This document shows positions 49,660 to 62,900 of a stretch of DNA of 64,000 bases, piece after piece. The stretch lies in the NCBI RefSeq assembly GCF_024713975.1, contig NC_091111.1, positions 11,543,001 to 11,607,000 on the forward strand, given 5' to 3'. How positions within the stretch are numbered: position 1 is the first letter of the stretch; every line of letters starts with the position of its first letter. The position numbers and the translations under genes were made by a program. Source of the DNA: Paralichthys olivaceus (lineage: Eukaryota; Chordata; Actinopteri; Pleuronectiformes; Paralichthyidae). The notes beneath the pieces were generated by a model. It saw only the letters and a program-made list of their open reading frames with translations, was not told the origin of the DNA and searched no databases.

Positions 49660-49863
49660 TTTTGGGCCCGCACTACAACTCCCATGGAGCACCGGGCGTA
49701 AACATAGTTTGGCGCATGCGCAGCGGCAGCTCCGGTGGATCAGTGACGTCTACCAGCGTATTGAATGTGAATGGAGTCGGTCCTCCGTGTTTCCTCTCCG
49801 CTCCTCCACCCACCTGATGAACGTGAGGAGCTGAACGACCTGAACAATGGTGAACGGGCCGAG
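49660..49863 (+). promoter_or_regulatory. Housekeeping-type promoter and first exon of an unidentified gene
   Basis: CpG-rich sequence with a ZNF143-like ACTACAACTCCCATGGAGC (49672-49690), a perfect NRF1 site GCGCATGCGCA (49712-49722) and a CRE-like TGACGTC (49744-49750). A consensus donor, GAG then GTAAGAAG, follows at 49864. Starts in the exon: ATG-TGA at 49765-49770; ATG at 49771, open for 31 codons in phase to the donor (MESVLRVSSPLLHPPDER...); a 5-codon uORF at 49817-49834; and ATG at 49847 (MVNGP). Which start is used, or whether the exon is wholly 5' UTR, cannot be decided. By human synteny (KCNH5, RHOJ, GPHB5, PPP2R5E) ppp2r5e is one candidate, but no protein match supports it. Confidence 0.55.
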
Positions 49864-50512
49864 GTAAGAAGCGACTGTTCATTTCTAACACTCCCACTGC
49901 GGTGACGGTTTGAACTGTGTCCGTGTGAGGGGGCCACACCGAGCCGTTTGGCTGCGGTGCCGCCGCTGACCTCCGTACCGGTGTGGCCGGTTAACTCAAC
50001 CGCCGTCGCCAACGTTAGCCCCGGCGAGTTTAATCTCTTGTCCTCCCTCGGAGCTTCACTTCCAGCGAGTTAAACCTGCTCCACACAGGAGGAGGGGGAC
50101 TTTTGCATCTGTTTTGCAAGTTGTGTTTGTTTTGTCAGCTCCAGTCTGTGTGTGTCTGTGTGTGTGAGCGTGTCGCACATCGGCCATGTCCCATCCTACT
50201 AGATAAACACTGCACTCCCGAGAGGAAGACAGAGAAACCACGGTGTGAACCAGGGGCCCCGGGTCCCTCAGAGTCCTCCAGGGTCCCTCTTTGTGGTCAG
50301 CAGACTGCAGAGGTCATCGGTCTCTGAAGGCTGCACTAGGGAGCTGTGCAAATGTTTTTAGACTTAATTGTTTTAGTTCATATCAAACTTTTACACTGCG
50401 CCTGAAGGGCCTGTGGGGTTAATGCTGCAGGAGACATACCTTGTATCTGCTGTGTATTCTGATCACTATAATTAACAGGAGGTGTGTTCATGCTCTGACA
50501 GTTATGTAAATC

Positions 50513-51285
50513 AGTTCCAGGTCATATCTGTCCTTTGTCTCTCTAGTTCTTTGTGTCAAAATGCTTGAAGGTTAGTAGGGAAGTGTTAATAGATGGGCTT
50601 AGGGAGTTAATGCTGGGAAACTATGTCAACAACACATGGTAACTTTGGCTAATAATTCATCATTAGAGCATGTATCTGCACTAAAGTCTGACAAGTAAGA
50701 CACATATATAGATGTATAACTGCAGTGGACTTATATTGTCCAATATTATCTGTAGGACACAACCGTAAATCCTGGATTAACTTTAACTTGCCTTCACAGA
50801 ATGAGAATGAAATATGACAAGATAAGAGAAGGCAGACTTTATATGTCTCAGTGGGAGATTTGCATTTGACATCACAGTATCCGTGGTTTCAAAAAACACA
50901 ATTGCATGCATTCATCATCACACATTCATTTATAGATACATTTCACAGACAAACAGTGATCAACGACTACACATACACAGTGGTCAGCAATATTCAAAGA
51001 TCATTACTCTGTGTAGGCTCCAGTCATATCTATTCTTTACAGCCTCTTACTTCTTCACATTAAAATGCTCCAAGGTTGGTAGGGGAGTGTTGTTAATGTG
51101 CAGGAATAGACGGGCCTATTCCTGTTCCTGGCTCCTATTCCTGGTTAATGTTAAAAAAAGGAGGAATATGGTAACTTTGGCTAATAATTTATTGTTGGAC
51201 CTTGTATCAGTAGTGTAGTCTGACAACCATGCAACTCAATACATGATATAAATAACTGCTGTAAGTGAATATATTATGTGGTAGT
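50513..51285 (+). repeat. Diverged tandem duplication
   Basis: Copies at about 50513-50755 and 51016-51285 share, in order, CAGTCATATCT or CAGGTCATATCT, AAAATGCTTGAAGGTTAGTA or AAAATGCTCCAAGGTTGGTA, GGTAACTTTGGCTAATAATT and GTCTGACAA. The period is about 503 bp. The second copy has an extra CCTATTCCTG microrepeat. Confidence 0.7.
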
Positions 51286-53854
51286 CTCATCCATGATTGT
51301 CAAACTGAGGTTATGTGCAGATGCGTGACCTCCATAAAGGGTCTTACTGCTGCATTAGCCAGGATAAAAAGGAGAAGCCTGCGGAGCTCTCAGACATACG
51401 ATACTTCACCTGTTCTGCGTTAATACTCCGCTGTATTGCTCTGCTCAGAAACGGAATGACTCACTTGTGCAAGCTGTGAAGTTTCAGGTCAGTCAGGGAG
51501 CACAATGCGCAGGATTATCACAGGGTTATCGTTCCAGTGGTGGTGGGCTGTTACCCCCAGCGAGGTGCTTATCAGGGAAAGGCTTGCATTCCCGAGAATT
51601 AGAATACTCTAAATCACGGAGGGGCCTGTGTGTGCTTTAATTGGGCTGCTGCCTTGTGAGAGGGCTTACTGCTGTGGTGTGATCTGCAGGCATGTTTTCA
51701 CTGTAAACATGGGAGATGCCTTACACGATGTACCATGCTGCTGTTTTGTCCACAAGTGTTAACGCTCCAGACAGGGAGTTGGCTGATTACAGATCAGTGT
51801 TGACAGCCGCTGACATTTGAATTATGTGTTTTGTTTTTCTGAATACGTACACAGATTATTAGTCAGTGTTGCAACCGCATGCTTTTCCAAGAGATTTGTG
51901 CTTCTAAGCCTAAGAGCAGGGCTGATGCGATGCTGTGGGCTGATTATGACTTATCACAGAACTATCAGTCTGGGCGTGTATGTTTCAATAGCATATTGAC
52001 ACGTGCTTTTCTTACCGTGACATGTCACGAAGTGAAAAATCTGTAACGAGAATGGAAAGTCCTTATCATTACCTTGGAAAAACAATAGGTAATGCGTGTA
52101 TTTTGTTTTGTCCTGTGTTAGTTCTGCTTATTAGTTGCTGTTAACATGTGTCAGTCATCTTAAGCAATCATAAGAACAGGTGACAGACTATGGTGTTCCC
52201 TTCGGCTACAACAGCGTCTGTCTTGTTTTTGCTTCGCATCGTCCGGCAGTTGACACAGACATGAACTGATGACAACATAATTTAGCGAAAAGTGTCCTTG
52301 GTGAAAGTTAGACTTATTACTGTTATGATTATCCCACAGCATATAATTTAAGAGGATATAGTGATCAGCATGTCCGTCCCTCTCTGCGTCTGTAATCATT
52401 TTGTTTCCGGAGTAGAACTCAAAAAACCAGCTGGAATTTTTCCCTTGAATCATGTTAATCAGGTAGTGAAGTGCAGCCTTTTGATATTTTGGGTTTGCCC
52501 GAGGGGGATGTGTCATCTCCTTACGACTCTTGTCCTTCTCGTCCTCAAGCCAGTGCATTCCACAAACAAATGGATTGGTCTCACCAGATAATGTCGGCTA
52601 CACGATGAATGATTTTTAAGGTAGAAGAATGAAGAATGTAGAAAAAATGTGTAGTGTTGATGGTGAAAAGACTTCAAACCAAAAAATGTCATTTTGACGA
52701 CTGCTCGTCTTATTTATGGCAGCTGATTGTGCCTCTGTCAGCTGATTTTCAAAGGGGCGTGTCCACATCCCCTGTTCCACCCTATAACTCACTAAAAACA
52801 TCTGCAATAGTTTATAAAAAAGTCTATTTTCTCTCCTCATATTTCATTAAAATAAGATTTAATGTATACATGAATACATTTAATTTCAGTTGGCAAAATC
52901 ATCTGTTCAGTTCATTAACTGTCGGTGTATTGTACCTACGCCCCTCTCCATCAGCACACACAAACACTGCTGAAGTGCTCTTTGGGGGACTGGGTTAATG
53001 AGCTGAGTGTTAAGTTTCACAGGAAGGGCAGCGTAGCAGGGAGACACCAGCTTCCATGGCCGTATTAAGCACCACACAGTGAAAGAGTAAACGAGAGCAC
53101 CAAACAACAGGGGGGAGGTACAGACTAATTATTTATTCAATGGTGGGTGTCATTTAGCTGTGGCTGTAACACAGCTGAGCCCTATAAGACCACCATATGT
53201 CAGCATGGTGTCTGGATGTTGCGGTTACATTAATGTGCAGAGGCAGGTGCTGAACCACAGACTGTGATTGCTTTTTTTTTTTTATTGTGAGAGTAATTAA
53301 AATGCACATTCTTATTTAGGTTGCAAACGTAATGATCTTCTCTTTTTGCATATTATGGCTATAAATTATGCTGTTATTGTAAACCATGCTCTGTCAAACA
53401 GTTTTACGTGCACACTGGAGATCTGTTAATGTCTATAATGAATCTAGCTAAGCATTAAGTGGATGTTTACACTGGAATTATGAGTTGGCGCACTCAGTCA
53501 CAGATTGGTCATAGCTAGAGAATGTGGCAAATCCAGTTATTGTACATATTTACTTAATTGGTTCATATATTAACTATTGCCGTGCTCCATATACAGTGTT
53601 TGGACATTATGAACTTGTGCAGTATGCGGTGTGCCGATTTTTTTACCCTGGTATCTCTGCCATTGTGGACAACGCTGCATATCAGTGTGAAGAAGTGTTT
53701 CAGGGCAATGGTGGGAACTGGATTATCTAAATCAGACATTCCTGTCTTGTGATTTTTGCCCATAAACTCTTCCTCAATTGACTTTCTGCATCACCACGCC
53801 CGCACCTACTTCATTGGTGCTCCATTTAACATCTGTCCATTTTCTATATGCATA

Positions 53855-54095
53855 TCTTTTTTTTGAGGGTCATTGGGGGCTTGAGCAAATCCTTGCTGAC
53901 ATTTGGCAAGAGACAGCTTACACCCTGGTTAAGTCACTTGTGTATCAGAGGACCAACAGACAGACAAACAACCATTCACACTTACAGTCACACCTATGGT
54001 CCATTTTTTAGAGTTTCCATTCAACCTTACTCTTATTTGTATGTCTCTTGACTTTGGGAGGAAGCAGCAGTACCCAGTAGAAAACCATGCAGACA
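53855..54095 (+). mobile_element. Decayed teleost interspersed repeat
   Basis: Phrases such as CTGACATTTGGCAAGAGACA, ACACCCTGGTTAAGTCACTT, AGACAAACAACCATTCACAC, GACTTTGGGAGGAAGCAGCA and ACCATGCAGACAC match what I remember of a very common fish repeat core, often found as LINE or SINE tails. The open frames inside it are not genes. Confidence 0.6.
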
Positions 54096-54274
54096 CATTT
54101 TAATTTACATACGTGGAGTTATATTTATTGATTAAAAATCTTTAAGAGAGGTAAAGGTTCCTTCAAGTTCTTGTAGATGTCAGAGCTCCATGGTCTCTGT
54201 GTGATGTGCAGTGGATCCTGTGAGTCTGCAGCCTTGTTGGCCTGCCACAACAATGGGCCTGCGCGACTGTTTGA

Positions 54275-54565
54275 ATGTGCTATTCTTTATGCCGTGTGCT
54301 TCACTTGGGCCAGACAATAGCTTCATTTAGCATCCCTTCTCTGTCGAGGCCTGCTCTGTCACCATGGCACCCCTGCCATGCCACACCCTGCCCCCAGTCT
54401 GGCCCCAGCTTTGCACTTGTCCTTGCTGTTGGGACAGCTGGGCTTGGATCACCATTGTTGGCCACACCCAAGACCCGACCTCGCACTTTTGAGGATTTAG
54501 GTTGTTTTGTGGCTCAGCTGGAAAACCTCTCAGCTTGTTACAATTTTAATTTGGTAAAAAGGTGA
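54275..54565 (+). other. Unassigned open frame ending at a consensus splice donor
   Basis: A 96-codon frame (…PRTFEDLGCFVAQLENLSAC…) whose right end carries AAAAAG then GTGAGTGT at 54562, a near-perfect 5' splice site. No family is recognised and the Pro/Cys-rich left half looks non-coding. It could be an alternative exon or chance. Low confidence. Confidence 0.15.
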
Positions 54566-57500
54566 GTGTATAAACCAATATAGTTTTCTGCTTTTTTACT
54601 GGGGCAAAATGTGAACGATTTTGTAATTTTGGACTAAAACACAATCATACAGTACAGTTCGTTAACCTTGCTTAGCCTGGTTAACCCCTGACAAACTGCT
54701 GCTGAGCTTGAACTGGATATCAGCAAAAACAGAAAAATAGCTCTATTCATACTTGCACATTACTTTTCTTCCATCATCTCCTCAGTTGAAACCTACGGTG
54801 ATTATTAACGTTGGCCAATGAGTTTAGATACCCACTCAGAGACTGCATGTCCCCTCCCAAGACCGTTGACTCTTGACCTCACTGATTGTTCGGAGGTGAA
54901 AGAGCAGTACCCCCTGTTTCCAGCTCGGCCACTCAGTGGTGGCAGATTTTTAATTAATGGGCTTTAGGCTGACAGCTTTCAGACCCTGAGCTGAATAATG
55001 GATCCTTCATGGCAACTCATTCACTCGTAACCCAATTTTATTTGCAATAAAAGATGCATCACAGCTACTAGATAATGTGAACATAAACTGATGGGAAAAC
55101 AGATACAATTACAGTTTTTATGTGCTGTCATTGCACTTTCTAATTAATTAAGAATATAAAATCTGATGAGATTACAAGATTTCAGTGTAAATCTCAAGAT
55201 GATGGCACATTGGCCTCCATCCATTGAAACCAGCATAATCCGTGTTTGGTCCTGGTGTTGCAGTGCAGACCTATCGTCAGAGCAGGCTCCCTCCAGAGAA
55301 ACAAGCCTTGAACTGCAGTCCTCTGGTTCTATATCTAGAACTGGGTGACCTATGAAATTATTTTTTGGGGCCGATCTGAACTTGTTGCTGTTATACCCTG
55401 GAGAGAGCAGTACAAGCTGTGCTACTTCTGATTCCTGCCAAGTTTCCTTTTTCAGGTTGTGAAAAGAGGTAAAGATGTTATAACAATGTGGTACTTAAAG
55501 GTGTAAAGTGCAGCACATATTGCTCTTGCAAATCAAATGATCAGACAGATGGATAAAGTATCAGCTAATACCAGATTTAAATGGGGCATTATATATTATA
55601 TACAAATATAAGTTTCAAATTGAAATTTCCAGATGTTTTAAGCAAGAAATCACCTGAGCTTTGTTTAGTATTCCTAGATAGTATTTAAACAAATCTATTA
55701 CAGAACAAGTGGCTTTTCCTTTTACACCTTATTAAATTAAATTCGTTTTTGGGACATCCTTGTCTATAAACTGAATGCATTTTTTACTCAAAGCTAAAAA
55801 GTCCTTTTCTTGGTTCAGCAGTTTTAAGTGCACCACATACTTTTGATAAAGGGAAATGGTCTTTCCTGGTTGATTGCCTGTTTTATGGAGTGACATAATT
55901 ATCCCAGGCTTTTACAGAATCTCCCATGACAGAGGTTATAGCTGTACTTGGTAGTTGCTTGGTTTTGTTCCTGACTTAAGCCTTTTAATCACCACATTTT
56001 TTCAGCCTGTGTGTTTGTTAATTAATAGCCTTGCTTTCCTTTTTTATTTATTTATTTTGCTCGAGAGTGGAGGCAGTTGTAGTTAACAAAGTTGGAAAGT
56101 GACTGTTCTCTTGCCAGACCGGGAGAACTGAAGCCAACCTCAGGTTGCAATGACAATGAGCATTGAAATTAATCACTTGTGTGCCTCCAGCAATAAGATG
56201 TGGAGAGAGTGTGGCTGCGCTGCAGTTCAAACAAAGGGAGCATGTGGGTCCTGTCCTGTGTGTGTGTGTGCAGGGTGGGGGTGGGGGGTGTAGATGTTGG
56301 TTTGGGAGGATAGGAAGGGGGGTTTTATGGGCCAGGAGGGATTCATGTTTCAATACTAGCTCGCCTCTTATTCCCTTTGTCTAGGTCACGTTATTAAAGT
56401 CAATTCCCAAAGCACAGATGCTGGAAATTCTGTATGAGTTTGCAGTTTTACGTGGATCTATGAGCCCTCAATCATATTTTATTTTAATGTTATTGCAGCA
56501 GAGGTTCCAGCTCTTTTGTCTCAGCGAATTCGGTACACCCATCAGTTCAGGCTCCTACTTGTAGTTGTATTAATAACAGCTCGATCACTGTCAGCTGATG
56601 CTTGTTCAACATAAAGTGAATGTTGGCATGCTCACGAACACAGTTTTGTTATTTGGCCTCTATTACACCATTTGAATCCTTAAAGACGAGAGTTCTGAAC
56701 ATTTCCTACATTTGTTGTGTCTTATCAGGGCACCTTCAGAATTTATCTCAAAAGATTCCTGGTACATAACACTTTTAGGAATTCCACGAGGATTTGCTGA
56801 ATATGCCCTGCATCCTGTTTGACATCTTCAGTTGGAACAGCTGAGATGCCTGCATGTTTTTCCTCAGACACAAACCATCGTATGTGTAACAGCCGGCGAA
56901 ACAGGCAGACAGATATCAGATTTAGCGGCAGACTGTGCCAGAGCACGGCATGCTTTATCCTGCTCTTAAAATGCCGCCCCGCCCTCTAGAAAGCACGCTC
57001 AAGTTCTGACAAGTTATCAAGCAGGAGAGCAAGGACAGAAAAATACATTTTGGCCTCTCTTATCTTTGTGTCACTCATGAATTGATGCAACTTTATCCAT
57101 TCAAAAGTTCATAGCCGTACTGAGGCCACTAGTAAGAGGTGCTTAGTTCTTTGGACCTGATGATGGATGTAGCAGACTACTTTGATTTGAGATAATCCTC
57201 TGACTAATAAATGGAAATGAATGCATGCCCTGGTTTATCACTTTCCCTCTCCGTATCATTTGCATATCTCTTAAACTCATTCATCATCATGTCATTTGTT
57301 TTTTTTACCATGTTAATTTAATTTCCCATTAACTGAGTTGGCATCTCTAGAGCCGGTAATGTCAGTCACGCACATTCCTATTGAACTCGTAAAATCTGCG
57401 TTTGTTTGAAAAAGCACCGCTTTGTTTCTTTTTGGTTTTGTTGTGAAGCACATTGTAACTTCTTGCAAATGACATTGATGAAAGCCCCACAGTGAAGAAT

Positions 57501-59792
57501 CGCAGCCTGGTTGGAGTGAAGCTGTTATCTTCATTCCTTCCTATTACAATGTGAGAAATGTTTTCTGTTTATCTGAAACGTTGTCAATGTAACCACCACA
57601 TAAGACATCTTCGTTCCCTTGGGCAAGGTTTTAGGTTGCTGCTACAACCAAAAACGTTCCCACAGTATAACGTATCTGTGTGATAACATTACTGTAGAGA
57701 AGCCGTCAAAACAGTCATGCAGTCAGATGAAACCAGCTGCGTCAACAGCTAAATGTTCTTTGGGAGGTATTGTATTTCAGCTTTTAGTGGCGACTTTTGT
57801 CCACGTCCAATTTCTTTCTTTTCTCACAGTTATGCAACTTGTTTTACTTTTACCAGTGTTATGATTTATTGGTGATCCGATAGAATGACTGGTTCATCTT
57901 TCTATTATCTAACCCTTAAAATAAAGTGTGATTTGAGGCTGTCTCTCTTAAACGGTGATCACGCTATATAGCTGTTAACAGAACCACATTATGCGTGACA
58001 TGTTAAGGCTCAACATTAGAAACATTTACGACAATGGGCGGAGCCTTCTCTCCATACTCTGCGTTAATTGTGTCCGTATTTGTGGGCAACTTCTGAAACG
58101 TCATAGATACAGACTTAACAGATTGGACCAGCACCTTTTACAGCAATGCTACTTTTGCCTTCCTTAAAGCCCAATTCATGCTTCTGTGTTAAATCTACGC
58201 TGTAGCTCCAGTACCCTGATATGCATCCCCCCAACCCAGCTCTGCAGCATCCTCTGCTGCTTGCACAAAGGTGAAACAAAAATGAGGCCCCCATTCCACG
58301 ATGGTACCTTTTTTAAAGAAAAGTGAGGCAGAGTTAAGATGCAATATTCTCACCTTGAAGCAGATTATATCTAAAACTAAACAAACAGTAGCAGTGATTC
58401 CATGTTGAAGTGCACTGAACATCATTTAGTTTGTGTCCCAGATGTTTGCCTTGCACATTTGATAGCTCAGATGCCACAGGGTAGAGGCTGTCAGCTTGAT
58501 TCTGTTAAACAGCAGGTGTCCTTGTTAAAGTCCAAACATCCCCTCTCTGCTGCTCCTGTTTTAGTCTCATGTTTTCTTTGCACTGCTCTTCTCTTGGTTT
58601 GAGCTTTTCAGCTCATTTTCAATCATTAATATTTAGTTTTAACTTGTATCTGGTCTCAGGTTATTTTCCCCCTGCTGAGATTATGACACACTTTGAGATA
58701 AGCAGCTTGTAAATCGGACATCCAGCCTTGCAAGATGGCTGTGTACTGCACGCTGGCTTGGCTTCACCTTAAGACTTTGCCTCTGTGTCAGTCATGCGTC
58801 TGGCTGGCCATAAGACAGTTTTGCATCCATGTTGGCGGTCAAAGATAAATCCGAGACCTTGGACCTTGGATTTAGTCTGGTGAAGTAATTCTCAGAGCAG
58901 CCGTGTGTGACAGTAGCCAATATGCACGCTGTGGTATGAAGCAGTCTTCACCCTCAGAGCAGATTGGATACTGATTGGATTATGTTGGATTTGTGATTCT
59001 TTATTGGATTTGTTTGTTGATTTGTTTATATGCTACCTCTGCTGCCACACTATACATTACACTCCCTCCTCGTTCTTATCTCTCCGTTCAAAAATCCTTA
59101 ACCACAGATTTCTCGCTTGGCCTACATCTGGAGGGATCAGCAAGTTAAGCCATAGCCTTTTAACCCTCAAATTCTGTCAATCCGTTACAAGCACGTTCAC
59201 TACAGCTGCAGCCGCTCACCTCATAATATTTTAGGAGCAGTGTTATCCGCTTCTTCCATCTGACTCAATTTGTTAAGTTAAATAAAATACAGAGTTACGC
59301 CTTTGCTTTTCAATTTTACATGTTCTTAATGATAAGATAATGATTTGTTTTGGTACATGAGATTAGAAGCTGCCACAGCATATAATGAAAATCGCCTTGT
59401 TTTTGGAATAACAAGCAAAGAAGCTAATCCAAAACAACATTATGTGAGTATATTTTCAAAAGTTTGAAGAAAGTAATCCACCGAGGAAAATCATGAGATG
59501 GGTTGAACACTGGAAAATGCTTGGTAGTGTACCTTGAGTTTAGGTTTATGGACAAAAATTTGTTTTAGCGTCTTGGTTATCAGATCTGTTTATTAACAGC
59601 TATTCAACAAAAACTTGCTGATATGTGAAGTAAGGCTACTATAAAAGTCATAGATTTTATCATGTGAGCACTTTGACTGGAATACAAGGAACACTGCCTC
59701 AGTCTATGTGATCATGTGAGATAATAGAAAACATCATGTGGGTAATTCGGCCATGAAATATTACAGGATAAAAATGTCTATGTCTCCCTACC

Positions 59793-59985
59793 AAAATTTA
59801 GTGTTCCCGGCTCTTAGGGCAAGTGTGTCCACACGTCCTTAAGCAAGACACTGAACTCATAATTACTCCTGAAGCTGTGTCATCAGTGTGTGAATGTATG
59901 CATGAATGTGTGAATGAGACATTCATAAATTGTAAGGTGGTTGGCAGATTCGAAAAGCACGATATAAATGGAGTTCATTACACAA
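59793..59985 (+). mobile_element. Teleost MITE-like interspersed repeat
   Basis: Contains CCTTAAGCAAGACACTGAAC, GTGTGTGAATG, TGAATGAGACATTCATAAAT and AAAAGCACGATATAAATGGA. This is the order of blocks I remember from a common fish non-autonomous repeat (…GCAAGACACTGAAC…GCGCTATATAAATG…). No ORF. Confidence 0.6.
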
Positions 59986-62900
59986 ACACTGTACCTTACT
60001 GAGGCTTGTGTTCAGTAACTTGGTTTCATTGCAGGAGATTACTGGATGCAGAAAGTCGTGCTCCCCCTCTTGGGATGGACCTTTCTATTCCAGGGGGGTA
60101 AATTACAAGGTTTCCAGAGGGTGGGTAGAGAGACCAGTTGGACCCTTTTTAATCCTGGAATTTAATTTGTGATCATTAGGGTCTCCAGCAAGGGAAGGGC
60201 TGCATGGGAGGAATTTATGGATATAGCCCCACCCTGACTGAAGCATATGTACGGTGTAGCCCTGTCGGCTTCCACCACATGATACAAGCCATAATATAAC
60301 GTTCCCCCTTCACACATTCCTTTGCAGCAGTTGGAGAAACTGTTTTTTTTTTTCCAGGGCTGTCAGTCATGTTTCAGATGAGAATATGCTTATACTTGGC
60401 ATGAGGTAGAACTTTCTGTTCATTTTCACAAACTCCTCAAACTGGGATGCTTCAGTTTGCGGCTTTGTGGATTCATTTCCTTTTACACTGCTTCTACCCT
60501 ATTTCCAGTGTGTGTGTTTGTGTGTGGCTTTTGACTGACCCAGTGTTTCACACATTAAGCAGAAGGTTTAACATTTCCCCACATTATGTTTTTCTTCTCT
60601 GTATAACCAGAGAAACCTTGTCAACAAGCATGTAATCAAAGCTGAACTTCTCAGGGTCATCTACAATCTGAAGCCAATTAAATTTCCAGGCTTCCTGGTT
60701 TCACTGTTGACGTATCGTAAAGCTTCAGGAACTCTCAACGTTTAATTTAGTTCTTGTTCGTCATACAAGGTCTCCAAATTACAACACTTAGCTGAAAGCT
60801 CTAAAATTATTTAGATTAGCTATATTTTTAATCTCTTGTTGTCTTTTGCTTTGTATTTTGTCATCACGTTTTTTGTAATGTTGCCCCCTTCTAGATCAGT
60901 TCATGACCCCAAAACATAAAAGGCAACACCAAAGCAACAGGAAAATATTTGACCTATTGAAAACCAGATAAAAAAGGGTAACGTTTAGTTTTGTCTGCCC
61001 TCACATGCTTAATAATTAACAGAGAAGTTTAGGAAAGTTATAAAAGGTGCACACAAACACTGGACTACAGTTTCTGTCAGAGTAGGGATTTTTTTCCTGG
61101 ATATCACTCATCATAGTTTAAGACCATTTTCTAGTTGTCCATCATCTGAAGCCTTCCCCAAGACTTCACAAGTCATTATGACCAAAAAAGGACGCAATAT
61201 CGTAAATCATCACAGAACAGAAATGCAGGATAATGACACAGTCCATGACAAATGTCGCCACCGTCCGTGTCCCTGCATGTACCTGTTGCCCTTGAGGTCA
61301 CCAAAACAACAGTCCTGGTTTGTATCGTCACGGGTGGCTCGTCCCACCAGAACAGAAGCCCTCCATGGGAACAGGACCTGTCTGTTATTCCAGCTGCATG
61401 ACATTCTTTTCAGAGGCAGCTACCCAGGACTGTACAGCTTCCACTGTTATCCATTCATGACTGCACCGGCGTGGCTCGCCACTGATGTCTGTAACACCAG
61501 TCCTGTTGAGATAAACTTGTTTCCCACAGGCCCAGTCTCTTGGATCAGGCTACAGAGCAGGAAATCTAAGAAGTAAATCAAAGAAGAAAGTCGCAAAGCT
61601 TCACAAGATTAAGTTTTATATCATCTAGTAATAACGTGACTTGGAAGTGGTCCAGGAATCTAAAAGCTGCAGGCAACTTCACACATTGGCATCTGCAAAT
61701 TGCAGCTGTTGGTTAGATTATTGCCATTTCTGTAACCTAGAAATCATGAAGTGATCTTACTGACTTCCAAACAGAAAGAAAAGTATGGCATGAATTCAAG
61801 GGGATGAAGATAGGCAACATTTCAAATTCTGAATACGTCTGAGGGAAAAGTTTGAATCCCCCTTTTAGGTCTGAATTGTGCCTTCTTTTTGGCAGACAGG
61901 TTTCAGAGTCTTAAATCGAGTAATTCCATAGTCTCAGTTACATGCCGTGTTACCCTTCTTACATTTTCTTATTACGCCGATGGATATAGCTGTGTTAGGT
62001 AACAAAATATACAACAAAAGCTCTATGACGTCTTGTAGTAGTAACACCTGCCTAACTTCTGAAGCACCAGAAATGAATGACACAGAGATGACACTTATTT
62101 TGTCAACACCTGCATGGAAACCTGTAGGACCTGAACTAGGATGGTGACTCCTGTTTGCTTATGAGAGCATGTCTGATTTTTCTCACCTCCTGTATGAACA
62201 AAGATGGACCAAACAGTAATTATTATGGTTGATACAGCTTCAGAAATGACCTCATAGGTGACTCAACACCCCTCTCCTATTTCACACCCCCTTTCATGCC
62301 ATTTTACAGGGGACAATGAAAATATGGACAACAAACCTGGACTTTGTTGAGTCGTTGGTCACCCTTTGTTGCTCTATCCTGATCACGGCCACAAACTACA
62401 AACCAAACAGAAAGGTTTTCAGTTGCAGGGTTTCATGTTTGCTTTATGACAATGCTGCAGAAAACACAAGCTTGTTTCATACATGCATCAGTATGACTGA
62501 GCACAGGAAACTCCTCCCAAAAAACTACTAGCCCCCAGTTTCCTCATGGGGTAAACCGCTGATTGAGTTTTTTAGATTAATTATTGATGTCTTTTGATAG
62601 CAACATTTTGTTGTCTTTGTTTTAGGTCTGTACACTATTAATGCTGCATCTGGTTGTAGAATCATCATAGATTATTAATGTGTGAAAGAATTGACACTAT
62701 ACTCAGAACAAGGATCTTTAGAGAGAGAAAAAGAAGACAGTCTGTTACTGTCAAAATTAATAACTAAATATTAGCAGTAAATCAAATTGTTGGATTTTAT
62801 GACTTCACTCAAAATTACTTGGAAAACACGTGAAATATAGGACATTTACTGTTGTTTATTCCATCCAAAAAATGCCATTATGTTGCAACGTAGGAGTGTT

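Noticed and set aside
49660..49863. Calling the right-hand gene ppp2r5e or rhoj from synteny
   Set aside because: The visible exon has no residues matching either protein, so a symbol is not justified.
61178..61576. 132-codon + strand open frame
   Set aside because: No recognisable domain. Composition is irregular (many Cys/His/Arg) and there are no splice or promoter signals nearby. A frame this long is expected by chance in 64 kb.
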